Part shown: piece by piece, positions 12,297-23,356 of the stretch | Layout of the letters: every line of letters starts with the position of its first letter | Position numbering within the stretch: position 1 is the first letter of the stretch | Assembly: GCA_022496805.1 (NCBI GenBank) | Contig: CM040094.1 | Location: forward strand, 4,177,501-4,241,500 | DNA from: Pohlia nutans | Taxonomy: Eukaryota > Streptophyta > Bryopsida > Bryales > Mniaceae | Direction of reading: 5' to 3' | Length of the DNA: 64,000 bases | Made by a program: the position numbers and the translations under genes | Notes under the pieces: generated by a model | Database searches by the model: none | Seen by the model: the letters and a program-made list of their open reading frames with translations, nothing else | What the model was told of the DNA's origin: nothing

Positions 12297-15200
12297 CTAG
12301 TACAATATCCTGTCCATGTATATATCTAAGGATTTTATGATTTTCATGATAAAAGACTTTCGGTCTATCCTGTACCTGAAACCAAAAAACAAGACGTGCC
12401 AAAATGTGATCAGAAAAAAATACTCAAATGGATAAAGGCAAAGACTAAAAATAAGATAATCAGAATGGACTAGGAAATGGCAATCATAGACATGGTTATC
12501 AAAAACAATTCTTAAGTTAGCACCTAAAAGGACCAAGGATTCATGGTTTTAAAATGACAAATTTGATTAATTATATTGTGAAAAATATAATTCAGATGGG
12601 ACCAAATTTTTATTTAACAGTAAATTTTGTGCACTTGAATCTCATTGGTTGCATATCTTTGAAATCAGTAGTGGATTTGTAAGTGAAATTAACACCTAAA
12701 AGACCAAGAAGCCCAATTTTTGGGTCCGTGTTTCTTTTTGACAGTTTTGAATAGGTCCTATTTGGATTTCCTCTTATTCAAATTTATTTGTTTTTTGACC
12801 AACACATGCAATGATCTTCACTAGTTCTGGTGATATAAAATTTGGTCCCATCTAAATTACATTTTTCACAATAAGATCAATTGAATTTGTCATTTTAAGA
12901 CTGAATCCTTGGTCCTTTACGGGTTATATGAAAGATGAAGTGCTTACTTGATAGCAGCCTTCCACCTTGGGCTCCTCCCTTCTCCTTCCTTATCTACATA
13001 TATAAAAAGCACTAGTAAGTGAGACCGTCTGACCAATTGCAGTCACCTGCATATACGTTCGTCGAAGAAACTGTAACATGGAAGGAGACTTGAGCAGGCA
13101 AATGGCATTGAAGGAAAAAGTGAGCAAAGAGGGATATTATAATACCGAGTATTCTAATGTCTTCTTCTAAAGTGGTGGGAAAACCGTCAAGGAGCTGCTG
13201 GCACTCGTGTTGAATGTCACATGCAGACCGCATTTCTGCGCTAGGAATGTAAGGTAAGTCCTTGTCTACCCAAGTAGGCAGAGTGCGAGCTGCAGCAAGT
13301 ACTGCACCATCAAGAAAGACGTCTTCTTCCTCTGTAGTTCCTGCAAGCAAACATCAGCTTCTGGTTCAGAATGCTGTACTAACCCTTAAACGTCCCATGG
13401 GGATAGTATATACGTTGTCGTATAATTGAGATTTGCTACCAACAAGAAACTCTAAATTGGGATCTTAATAGCTCGCTAGAACCGCATTGATTTAAATTTC
13501 AACTTCTTTTCTGAACTCAAACCCATTAAAGATGCGGATCCATTCCAAATACAACCAAAATATACCGTATTCTACTGGTCGCCACAGCACGTTCAGACGT
13601 TTAGGGGCTAAACACCACTGGTTATCAAGAGATTATTTGTTTATTTGGCAACCTGAGTACTTTGTGAATGATGTGTGGTTTCATCTACTTACATTCCAAA
13701 ATAACAAGGATGAGGTGAGAAATGAATGGAATCCTTGAACTGTTAGGTACAGGTTTGATACTCAAGAAGTTTGTCACAGTCTAATTGAAAATTATGATTT
13801 TTTTTGCTTTTACTGAATTAAAATTATTTACTGACAAATAGCGGTGTCTACTACGGTACAATTTTAGAGCGTGCACACCCTTTTCACCCCACTGCAGTAT
13901 AATCACATTCAAGGTTTGGTATCAGAAGCGATTCTCTCCACACCCTTGAACCGCAATAAACACACTCTACCTAGTGCATGAACAAATCACAATCATTACA
14001 TCAGGAATTTAGGACCCCACAGATATCCATGTAACATCCAATATTTCATGGGTTTGTGCATTTTTTTGCACGGATTCATACTAATTCTGCATTGAATCCG
14101 CACGGATTCTACATCCACTCTTTTCGTTATCTAACAAAGTGCAGAATCCGTGCAGAATTAGTGCAAAATTGGTGCGGAATCCGTGCGAAAAATGCATGAA
14201 CCCATGAAATAGCGGATGTTGCACAGAAATTGTTGAAAATTTGAGGGGTCCTAAATTCCTGATGCATACATGGGTAATCATTATTGTCCATCAATCTAGG
14301 ATACCGAGCCCTTCCTTGAATTAGCTATAGAGGGACTCTAGAGGGACTATAGAGGGATCACTATATCTTGCTCATATTGTGTATCTCTCAGTAGCCCTGA
14401 ATTTTCAACATTAAATGCAAGCATGTTTCATCCAGTTTTCACAGTCAAGGGCTCAAGCAGGCGTAGGGTGTGCATGCTCTTACAGAAACCATGCTAGGGT
14501 CATCATAGAATGACAAATGAGAGACTGTCGAACCTGTTGGGTCAAAAGAATGAATATTGATAGGTTTGCCATACATACCATTGTAGTAGTATTCGTCTTC
14601 CATTCCCGTGATTTGGAAAACGGATAAGAACGAATCCAGATGTATTCTCGAGTTGCCTGAAAATTTCAGAGTATCCCAAGGATTCTGCACACACCCAAAA
14701 ATTGGACTACTCATCAGAGTGCGCTTTACTTTCCACAATGCTCACTTACGGATTATCAAAAGGACAACACGTGAGGTCAATCTGAAAGGCGAAAAGAGAA
14801 TACGAAGTACTTCCAAAATACACTTGCAAGTAAATATCCATGTCGCTTAAAAAAAACGTTTTCAAAAACTTAGACTATTTCATAAACTTTTAGACATCAT
14901 TCACCCCTAAAGGACCAAGGATTCATGGCTTTAAAATGTCAAATTCAATTGATTGTATTGTGAAAAACATAATTTAGATGAGAAACATTGCATGTGCTGA
15001 AAAACATTCAAAATGTGGTTCTTACAGCGGGAGTGGAGAATCCATATCGTTCCATAAATTTCATGTTGGAGCTTTGCTCCATATAGTCGAACGTCATCTG
15101 CATAGAATCATACAACATAATGAGTAGCAGCGTTTCCTGATACATAAGGAAACCCTTCTTACCAAGCAAACAGTATTTAGAGACATCACGGCAAAATGTA

Positions 15201-18200
15201 GGTTACATAAATAAGCTCCTGTCCCAAGTTATCCTTCCAGAGGAAAAGAATCACGTTATTGAGTTTAGAGCATCCACACCCTTCTCCCTTCAATTCACCC
15301 CTTGACCACTATCATCACGTCCAAAATTTGGCATCATAAGCTTTTCTCCACACCCTTGAACCACTACGTGTCCCTCTATATAGTCTGTGATCCAATCACA
15401 GTCACTATACATAGGTAATCATTTTTGTCCATGAATCTAGGATACTGAGCACTTCCTTAAATTAGCTATAGAGGGTCATATTCAGATATCACTATATCTT
15501 GCTCATATTCCGTGACTCTCTCACTTGCCTGAAATTTCAACATTAAATACAAGCACTTTTCATCCATTTTCTCAGAGAATCTCCTGCTTTCAGTGGTAGA
15601 GTGCGGATGCTCTAAGTACATGGATCAAAAGCACCGGGCAAATACGTAAAGGGCAACATCTCATGATAACAAAACATACCTCTTGTCCTTTCTTGATCTC
15701 CTGACCAGAATTAATAATCACTTCCAGCATGCGATCCTTCCTTCGAAATCGACAGGAACAAGTTGGCTCCACGGAGTGGTTGAACATATCTGCAAAACAA
15801 AGCCAACCTAAATATACCAAATCTAGACAGCAGAGGAGCCTCAAGTCAACCTACCAACGTAGAAAAACTTGACCTGAGCAATAACAAATAACTGAGCGAG
15901 TGATATAAGAATGACATACAGTTAAAGAACCGAGGATTCATAGTTTTAAAATGACAAATTCAATTGATCATATTGTGAAAAATCAATAATTCAGATAGGA
16001 CCAGATTTTATATCACTAGAATCAGTGAAAAACATTGCATGTGCTGATCAAAAGACAAAGAAATTTGAATAAAAGGAAGTCTGCATAGGACCTATTTAAA
16101 ACTGCTATAAAAAACATGAGGACCGATTTGGACTTCGTGGTCCTTTAGGGGTTACTGTGCAACAAACCATGCTTTGGCATTCTATTAACTATGAATGCCT
16201 AAATGGCCGCCCGCCTCCATATCTATAGGAGTTCAAGGAGGGTAACAAATGTACCAAAAGAAAGAAGAAATCACAACCTACATTTTTGAACGATAGAAAT
16301 ATGTATTGAAAGCTGCTATAATCGACAATTAGCTTCAGAAATATTTCTATTTTGAGCTTGGGTTAAGGCGTAAGCAGGAGCCTCCCAAGGACAGACTTTA
16401 CAGGACCATTACCGTAGTAGGAAGGCAGGGTCGGCACTTTCATGTCGAATAATTAATTAAAGTTTGAAAAGTAGGGGTCGGCACTTTCAAAAATAATTAT
16501 TAAAAATTCGGCTATTAATAACTAACATAGAATTTTACTAGCGACTACACGTTTTCCTTTGTTTTTTGTTTACAATTTTTGTTGACTTCATTTTTGTTGA
16601 TTTCGACAAAATAATTGATAAATTTATTTATTTTTTCGGCATTTTTTTGGGGAATTATTTTCTGCCGACCCTGCCTTCCTGGTACGGTAGTATGATGGTG
16701 GACTTCCACCTGCCAAAGGACTCACCAGCATAGGGAATAAGCATGTTAGCGTCTTGGACAGTAGCGCCTATGTTCATAGACATTGTGAAGCCACGAGACA
16801 AGGCCATTCCAAGGGCCCATCGAAACCGCCCGGGCTCCCGCGCCAACCTCCTCAACTTCAACACAGAATCTGCAGGCTGCAGCGCACAATGTCTTCAGTT
16901 TTGCGAACAAATGAAAGATTGCCTTGGATTTATGTGCTTTGATAAAAATGAACGCAGTCCCCAGTGATTATAATGCTAGTAAAATTGAATGTTCTCAAAG
17001 GAGAAGATGAATACCCAATACTTTTCCCAAGTGTTTTCTGCTCGCTGTTGCAACTCTCTTACACGCTGAGCCAGTTCTGCATCTTGAAGCTCCAATAACT
17101 CTTCCTGTGACATTACCAAAAATGCGGACAATGCAAACCACGGTCTATGTGAGTTCATACAAGCGACATTTGGATGCTTAACCCTTTAAGGACCAAGAAT
17201 TCATGGTTTAAAAATGACAAATTCAATCATTCATATAATGAAAAGTATGAATCAGATAGGACCAAATTCTATATCGCCAGAATTAGTGAAGAACATTGCA
17301 TGTGTTGACCAAAAACATAAATAAATTTGAACAATAGGAACTTCACATAGAACCCACTCAAAACTGCTAAAAAAACACGAAGCCAAATTTGGCCTTCTCC
17401 GTCCTTAAAGGGTTAAAGTGAGTCCAAATCTAAAGACTAGCATCATGATCTCGACATCCACTGGCATTTGTTGGACACTTCCAATTGAGGATGTGTTCAA
17501 AATGAAGTCAAATTTTCTTACCTCCGAGGCTAAAAGCAGACTGGTACTATCATCAACGCCAGGCAGATAATCACCATACAACTGCCAAAAGTTGTCTTTG
17601 GTGTCAAGAGCCAACAAAAGCAGGCTTGCTAGGCGAATATCCCAGTCCGTCTGCATATGCAGAGATAGAGCATTGAGGTTAATATATTCCACAACTCTCT
17701 ACAGAAACCAGGACCTTTCAAAAGACCTACTCCCTCTGTCCGGAAACAACTGACCTATTTTTTGTCATGTTTTGACTTAACGCTTATTTTTTGTTTGCCC
17801 CAAAAAACGACTCGGTACAGTACTCCAAAAATGGTCTATCTTCAATAGTAGAATGTAGTTTTTGTGTCACTCTCATTGTCCATCCCGTTTGAAGTGAACA
17901 GGCATAAAACAAAGGATAATTTTGTCGAAAAAAAAAATGTCAAAAATGTCACATCTTACACAGGATTTGAATCAACAGCATGCACCTAAAAGCTCACTTT
18001 AATAGTCATAGAGGCACAATAATGCTTTTTTACTTTACATAATGTGCTTGTCTCACCTACCTCTGGGTTGGTGGAATTAATGATGTCGAAAATCGGATGA
18101 CCCATTGGCACAATGTCAGGAAAGAACATCCAGGGCTTCTTTGTGCTCACTGTCACCATAAGCTCCATGGGAACTTCCATAATGACCTGAAAGATGACCT

Positions 18201-20107
18201 CGCAGAATTAGCATCATATCACGTATCATGTGCACACTCGTTCAAGCAAAGACTAAATGCAAGCTCACACTCATAATGATGCCATTTATTCAAGCAAAAA
18301 AACATAGTTTTCAATAACAAAAAATAGATTGTTTCTAGAAATTTTTAGACAACATCATAGGGAGATAGATTGTGAGAAGGCAAGATAAGCATGATGCAAT
18401 TCATGATATCTCACTATGATCACCTATCTTGTAATGGTCTTACACGATTCTCAGTGAAAGAAATCAATTGAAATCATTATGAGAACTAGTGAACCTCAAA
18501 CACGTATTTAGAAATGAACCATTATTCAAAGTTTCACTGTAGAAAGATGCCATACAACACTGGTCCATACCTACTTGCAAGGTGTTCATGTCACTACTCT
18601 AAATATTTAGCTCATAGTCTCAATGAAGTGAATGGAGATGCTTGACCTACTTCATTGCCATTTCCCCATTGCACACCTCCCCCATGGAAAACGACTGAAA
18701 AGTCAAATATTACTAAAAATCATGTTATAAGCTACAGTATGTATACTGAACTTCTAATGTGCAAAGCTCGACATCTGTGACCTCATTGCATACAATAGCA
18801 ACATAAATGTTTCTATGATCACAGGTTCATAATTGAAGTTCTGTTCATCTGTCCCATTCAGCATTGAACGAACTCAATAAAAGACAGATGCATGACAGCC
18901 TCAAAGAACACATACCCTGGGCTTTTGAAGAAAAGGAAGATCTTTCGCCGAATAAACGCCAAGTCCATCTGGTCCTTCTCGGAACTCAATGCCATAAGCG
19001 CGCACATGCCGAATGTACCCCATTCTATAGAAATCCGGCTCAACCAACTCCAACTGCATGAAACGAAAGAAGCTCCTTTAAACCAGTCACCAATTCTCTA
19101 CACTCCAACCTCTTTACACATAAATAAATGAATGAATAAATAAATAAATTACACAGAAAAGAAATGAGTCAACACTGAACTCATGAAATTCGCGACTTGA
19201 CACTCAGGGTTTAGGGTTGCACACAGAACTTGTAATGTGCAAAGAATATACAGATCGACATCTATGACCTCATTGCATACATTACAATAGCAACAATACA
19301 AATTCATAAATGTTACTACAATTAAGGTAGAGGGCTCCAAAACCAACAGGGTTCTAATTCCAACAGAATCTAGGCACAATAATCATCCTAGAAACTAAAT
19401 CTAGGTAGACCATAGATAGCTTATCATTTCGGTCAACATTCAATAAGAGCTCTATGGTGTGCCTAGATTTGTGTTCTAAAATAAATGGCATGGTGTAGAC
19501 TCTGTTGGAATTAGAACCTTGTTGGTTTTGGAGCCCTCTACCTTACAGGTATATTATTGAAGTTCTGTTTACCTGTCCCATTCACCATTGAAAGAACTCA
19601 ATTAAAGACCTTCAAAATCAGATACATGACAGCCAAAGGTGCCTTTGCAAGACTCGACACTCAGGGTTTAAGATTTTAATTCCCATTGCAGGCGCAATTG
19701 CAAGGATTGACACTCAGGGTTTAGGGTTTCGAATTTAGGGCTTAGGGTTTAGGGTTTAGGAGACATACACTCAAAACTCTTTATCATGACCTTCTCTAAA
19801 ATTGAAAAGGTTTGAGCGCAACAGCAAATTGACAGGAAAAAAGCTCTGGTTGAGTGGAAAGGTTTTATCGAACCTCATCGCGGTCCTCTGCGGCAGTTTG
19901 CGGCTGCACCAGGCTGTTTATTGCAATGGCGGCCACACGGAGGTTCGCCTTCTGAGCGGCACGAGCGGTGGAGGCGAAGTCGCGACGGAGAGGGCTGACC
20001 ACGGCTGCATTTGGACTACTCCGCGCGACCACGGCTACATCTGGGCTGCTGGACTTCTGCGAGATGCAACAAGCGGCTCCGCTGCTTCCCCAACGAAGTC
20101 CTTGCAT
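12297..20107 (-). CDS. PTAC14: Plastid SET-domain protein pTAC14 (PAP7), 491 aa, 12 exons
   Basis: Exons on the minus strand: 20107-19874, 19053-18916, 18186-18061, 17650-17522, 17104-17015, 16876-16726, 15789-15680, 15097-15026, 14684-14579, 13340-13146, 12993-12948 and 12375-12297 (TAG). All have GT-AG borders and every phase fits, giving 491 aa. The product matches Arabidopsis PTAC14/PAP7 along its length: PWMFFPDIVPMGHPIFDIIN (residues 143-162), WDIRLASLLLLALD, FWQLYGDYLP, the SET core DMFNHSVEP (290-298) with MLEVIINSGQEIKKGQE, MERYGFSTP, SGNSRIHLDSFLSVF, DGAVLAAARTLPTW, and a C-terminus DRKSFIMKIIKSLDIYMDRI. PTAC14 belongs to the Rubisco-LSMT-like SET group and is a subunit associated with the plastid-encoded RNA polymerase, needed for chloroplast gene expression. 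Exon 1 (78 aa; Ser/Ala/Arg-rich, few acids until its end) looks like a chloroplast transit peptide. The start is the ATG at 20107; the frame is open further upstream but only to a TTG. Introns carry several small transposons. Confidence 0.95.
12521..12923. mobile_element. MITE family A: fragment plus full copy (12693-12923)
   Basis: The stretch starts with CACCTAAAAGGACCAAGG and a partial family A unit. A full copy of 231 bp follows at 12693-12923 in the opposite sense, preceded by TTAA (12689-12692). Its ends are ACCTAAAAGACCAAGAAG and TTGGTCCTTTACGGG. It lies in the last PTAC14 intron. The same sequence recurs at 15926, 17182, 26764 and 57731. Confidence 0.6.
13383..13607. mobile_element. 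MITE family D, copy 1, 225 bp
   Basis: Starts CCCTTAAACGTCCCATGGGG, ends ACGTTCAGACGTTTAGGGG, with CTAA on both sides (13379-13382, 13608-13611). It is the same length as, and clearly similar to, the copy at 24785-25009: both share GGGGATAGTATATACGTTG near the left end. It lies in the PTAC14 intron between exons 9 and 10. CTAA looks like a mutated or alternative form of the TTAA site. Confidence 0.6.
13865..14480. mobile_element. MITE family M with a second MITE nested in it
   Basis: The outer ends are TAGAGCGTGCACACCC and GGGTGTGCATGCTCT, an imperfect inverted pair. A second copy of this family without the insert lies at 15266-15614. The nested element is listed separately at 13999-14264. 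It is within the same PTAC14 intron as family D copy 1. Confidence 0.6.
13999..14264. mobile_element. Nested foldback MITE family N, 266 bp
   Basis: Ends CATCAGGAATTTAGGACCCC and GGGGTCCTAAATTCCTGATG are perfect inverted repeats over 20 bp. The interior is also largely self-complementary, built of repeats of a GCACGGATTC-type motif on both arms. The sibling element at 15266-15614 lacks this segment, showing the empty site at about 15397-15405. Confidence 0.65.
14904..15012. mobile_element. MITE family A fragment
   Basis: Begins CCCCTAAAGGACCAAGGATT and follows family A for about 110 bp, jumping by an internal deletion to the AAACATTGCATGTGCTGA part. The right end is missing. It lies just 3' of PTAC14 exon 8 in the intron. 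Confidence 0.5.
15266..15614. mobile_element. MITE family M, copy without insert
   Basis: Ends TAGAGCATCCACACCC and GAGTGCGGATGCTCTA. Internal sequence such as ATAGGTAATCATT and CTATATCTTGCTCATATT is shared with 13865-14480. It is intronic in PTAC14. Confidence 0.55.
15926..16151. mobile_element. MITE family A, full-length copy
   Basis: Preceded by TTAA (15922-15925), followed by TTAC. Right end CGTGGTCCTTTAGGGG; the left end is decayed to AGAACCGAGGATTCATAG. The interior matches the other family A copies, including GAACATTGCATGTG-like and ATAGGACCTATT blocks. Intronic in PTAC14. Confidence 0.6.
16410..16689. mobile_element. MITE family K, copy 1, about 280 bp
   Basis: Ends are TACCGTAGTAGGAAGGCAGG and CCTGCCTTCCTGGTACGGTA, a long near-perfect inverted repeat followed inward by GTCGGCA/TGCCGAC. 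A second copy is at 35695-35980 and a distant relative at 50780-51154. It sits immediately 3' of PTAC14 exon 6: its right end is only about 37 bp from the donor. Confidence 0.65.
17182..17412. mobile_element. MITE family A, full-length copy, 231 bp
   Basis: Flanked by TTAA on both sides (17178-17181, 17413-17416). Ends CCCTTTAAGGACCAAGAATT and TTCTCCGTCCTTAAAGGG. Same length as the copy at 12693. It lies in the PTAC14 intron between exons 4 and 5. Confidence 0.7.
17727..17965. mobile_element. Stowaway-like end, remnant
   Basis: TACTCCCTCTGTCCGGAAAC is the typical 5' terminus of plant Stowaway (mariner-type) MITEs. I did not find the matching right end in the intron, so this is either a truncated copy or a chance resemblance. 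Confidence 0.35.
18758..19640. repeat. Duplicated PTAC14 intron segment, second copy split by a MITE
   Basis: 18758-18905 (CGACATCTGTGACCTCATTG through TGAAGTTCTGTTCATCTGTC) recurs at 19246-19323 and continues at 19545-19640. The interruption is the foldback element at 19324-19544. The duplicated segment lies just 3' of exon 2 in one copy and in intron 1 in the other, so it brackets exon 2. Confidence 0.65.
19324..19544. mobile_element. Foldback MITE family O in PTAC14 intron 1
   Basis: Ends AAGGTAGAGGGCTCCAAAAC and GTTTTGGAGCCCTCTACCTT are perfect inverse complements, and the pairing continues for about 45 bp per arm. A shared core (AAATCTAGGTAGANCATAGA) is found again near 21263-21350 with different outer parts. 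Confidence 0.65.
19709..19762 (-). promoter_or_regulatory. Telo-box cluster in PTAC14 intron 1
   Basis: In the sense of the gene this reads as several CCCTAAA/AAACCCTAA units (plus strand: TTTAGGGTTTAGGGTTTAGG and neighbours). It begins about 110 nt after the exon 1 donor. Telo-boxes are known cis elements near the 5' ends of many plant genes for translation and organelle functions. Regulatory use here is inference; it could be a short interstitial telomere repeat. Confidence 0.4.
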
Positions 20108-20392
20108 TGCGAGCAGCGAATTCTGCAATGACTGAGAACAATCCTGCCCTAGCTTCGACAATGCACACAGAGAGTATGAGAAAATTGATTTCTGTGAGGA
20201 GACTCCTGTTCCAGTGGATAAAGGAGATGACGACGAGGAGCGTGAATGGCGTGACGCACCGAACTCGGGTTCGTTTCTGACTAACTCGGGTTCACTTCTG
20301 GCTAACCCGGGTTAAATCGGAGGGAACGAAAACCTTAGCTTGAAGATAGGAAGGTAGGAGCACCTAAGGTTGAGGCACCTAAAACCGATCAG
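20108..20392 (-). promoter_or_regulatory. PTAC14 5' leader/proximal promoter region
   Basis: More GC-rich than the surroundings, consistent with a transcribed leader. It contains three tandem copies of an AACTCGGGTT-type unit (20262-20316), a possible short regulatory repeat. I see no clear TATA box. It ends at the TTAA of the next transposon, so the promoter may extend into or be limited by it. Confidence 0.35.
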
Positions 20393-20396
20393 TTAA

Positions 20397-20932
20397 CCCC
20401 TAAAGGTCCTCACCTCTTTTGCAAAAGTCAAAGCACTATAATTTGCATACTTTAAATATCACATTGAATGGTTTATAATTTTTCATAGATAATCATCGAC
20501 ATTATGAAAGTATGACAAAATTTTCAACATGATTGGAAGATATTTTGAATATTTACAAATTTTATGATGTAAACAAGGTAAAAATTCAAAATAAATATGT
20601 TTTTGTCAAATTTAATATCAAAAATTATATTTAAGGTAGATAAAAGTTATATTTACATGGAGTAAAAAATTGAAGGTGAAGAAATTAAAAGAGACTTATG
20701 ATTGAAGCATCTTTAGAAAGCCCTTTGTATTTTGGACACTCAAAATTCAAAGTTCTCAACGGTGGAAAAGCTTCAAATGAAGTTTATTCTCCAATGCCAA
20801 CGGTCAAAAGATGTATCATAACTTAACTTAAACATCTAATGAAAACACCAACTACAATAAAGCTAAGACACTTGATTTTTGGGGCCTTTGACCAAAAATC
20901 AAGCACAATTGGGTTGATTGATCCTTTAGGGG
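20397..20932. mobile_element. TTAA element family B, copy 1, 536 bp
   Basis: TTAA on both sides (20393-20396, 20933-20936). Ends CCCCTAAAGGTCCTCACC and TTGATCCTTTAGGGG. It has the same length as the copy at 31817-32352, which lies in the opposite orientation, with high similarity through the interior (TCAAAGCACTATAATTTGCA, TATGATACATCTTTTGACCG on one strand). No open frame for a transposase. Confidence 0.75.
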
Positions 20933-22057
20933 TTAAGACATTCAGTATACATGGGATAGATGAATCGATATTTTCAGTATTTTCTTCTTTTAGCAATAAG
21001 AAATTATGAAGTTTTCATATTTAATTTAAAAAGATTGATAATTATTTGAATAAGTACAAATTTTCAAAGTGAAAGTCATAGGTTTACCTAAAACCGATCA
21101 CATGCTCTAATGTACAAATGAGGTAAATCTTCTCTTTGAAAATCTAAAAATTAGGCAAGAATCTAGGTGGTTGGTTTTGGGGCAGTGGTTGGTAATAGTA
21201 CAACCAACCATAATTCTGACACTGTATCCAATGCCGATAAATCCTTGACATGGTAGTCATCCTAGAACGTAAATCTAGGTAGAGCATAGATAGCGTATCA
21301 TTTTGGTCAACAAAACAATAAAAGCTCTATGACGTGCTTAGATTTGCGTAAACCACTTTTTGCAACTTTGTTCACGTACATTTTGTTCACGTGGTTGTTC
21401 AACTTTACAATGGAGTTTGATAAAAAAAAATCAAGTCTTCTTTCTAAACCAATTTGAATCATGCCAATTCAAGTTAAACTCCACCTAGGGGAATTTTTTA
21501 CTAACATACACCTTTACATTGTACAATGTTACAAAATTTACTATTTGGAGAAAGTAATGTTGTACCTTCCATCAATTCCTTTTCGGTTATTTGCTTTTAG
21601 AAGGGGAATGGCCTGATATGGGTACCAGAATACTATGTGTGATTTATGTTTATATCATTTTATATGTGCTAAAAATTTCATTTTTAACACCCTGTATATA
21701 GTTGCACTCATGGCCCCTATATCACCATCTAGTTTTTGTATCTTTCCAATGATTTTTTCTTAACAAAGGGATATTATCAAGGCTATCACCCAAAATGAAA
21801 AATACAATTTGAACCAATAATACATAAATTTTTATTCTAAAAATATAGAATGTAATTTTGGTGAATTTTTTAAGTTAATTTCTTCCAAAATCATTAAATG
21901 AAAATTTCAAACTATTTTTGGATATTTGACTGCATGGATAATTTTCAAACATCATGTTTTCATTTTCTTTGTTGGAATAAATTCATCAAAGTTATGGAAG
22001 TCACATTTTATAATACATCTTACAATAGTTTTGTTTTACACCCCTCATGCCTTTAGA

Positions 22058-22266
22058 GGTTATTCCCTCTATCAAATAATAAACTTCTTGATTCCCTTTT
22101 CAATTTGTCTCATAATAAACTTTCCATGTGTTCATCTTTCTATAGCAACTACTATTGGCTCAAGGTCCACGCCATTGTGTTCAAGTTCCACGCCGTTAAA
22201 CAACAATGGCAACTTAATTTTTCAATGTTCCTTCTACATGAAGCTTATTACGAGACATAGGAGTAA
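22058..22266. mobile_element. Small foldback MITE (family U)
   Basis: Inverted ends with CCCTCTATCAAATAATAAAC on the left and GAAGCTTATTACGAGACATA on the right, ending TAGGAG. A related foldback with AATAAGCTTCCTC/GAAAGCTTATTATGAGATAG ends lies at 50026-50164. No coding content. Confidence 0.4.
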
Positions 22267-23169
22267 CCCTTAAATGTCATATAATTTTTCTCTATTTTGA
22301 GGGTCATTTTCACAAGGTTTTACATTCATTGTTTTGAAAGATTTATTTTCATACATTATAGTATACACAAAGATGAAGTCAAAAAATAATGGACAAAAAA
22401 TGGAATGAACTTGGGGTGAAGAAAAACCTCGATCCAATGTCTTTGGACCGATTCAAATATTTGGAGCCAAATTTGTACCACCTAGATCACCACATGGGAT
22501 GAAAAGAAGTTAATGTATTCCAACAATACTGTTGGTTAAAATTTTCGGTCAGGTCAACAAGAATTGGGTTGTAATGTGAAGCTTGTGAGAAAACATGCCT
22601 TAATTTTTTTGAGTAGGTCATATTAGACAACTTTTTTTTTTTTGTTTTTCTGTTGGTAGAGGAACAAGTACTTTGGAATGTAGCAATGTAGGAGAAAATG
22701 GATAGAATTATCCATATATATATGCTCATCTATACAACTACTCTACTATAAGGGGCTTTCATCCAAAGAGTGGCGATTTTAGTATTTGTTTTAGAAGACT
22801 TTGGGAATTCTATTCGTTTTCTGTCCATTTTTTATGGTATAAAAGTAGCCACTCCTAAAATCTTGGGGAAGTCACTTCCAAAAAATTACAAACGACATGC
22901 AAAAAAATGTAGGATCCAAATAAATCTCTGAAGGCAATTTTTATAAATGATTTACAAAGATAGGATGCTCAAAATTGATTACAAGAATACAAATGAGAAT
23001 ATTCTTGACATATTACTAATTACAGTAACAATTACTTTTATTTTTTAGGATAAGTTTAAATACCCTACTATTGCACTTGGAGCCTAAAAAATACAAGGGG
23101 TGACTTCCTTGGCCCCAAAATTAGGTAAGATTCTAGCAAATATTTGCCAAAAGATATTTGGTTGGGTCC

Positions 23170-23356
23170 TATGTAGACTTCTTTCTACTCAAGTTTATCT
23201 ATTTTATTGATCAATATATGTAATGTAATCTCCGGAATGCAACGTTTTTCACTAACTTTGATGATATAAAATTTGGTTCCATCTAAGTATATTTTTTCAT
23301 AATATGTTTGATTGAATTTGTCTTTCTAAAACTATGAACCTTTGGTCCTTTAGGGG
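23170..23356. mobile_element. MITE family A remnant
   Basis: Right end ACCTTTGGTCCTTTAGGGG, and interior TGATATAAAATTTGGTTCC as in other family A copies (reverse sense). The left end is degraded. Confidence 0.5.
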
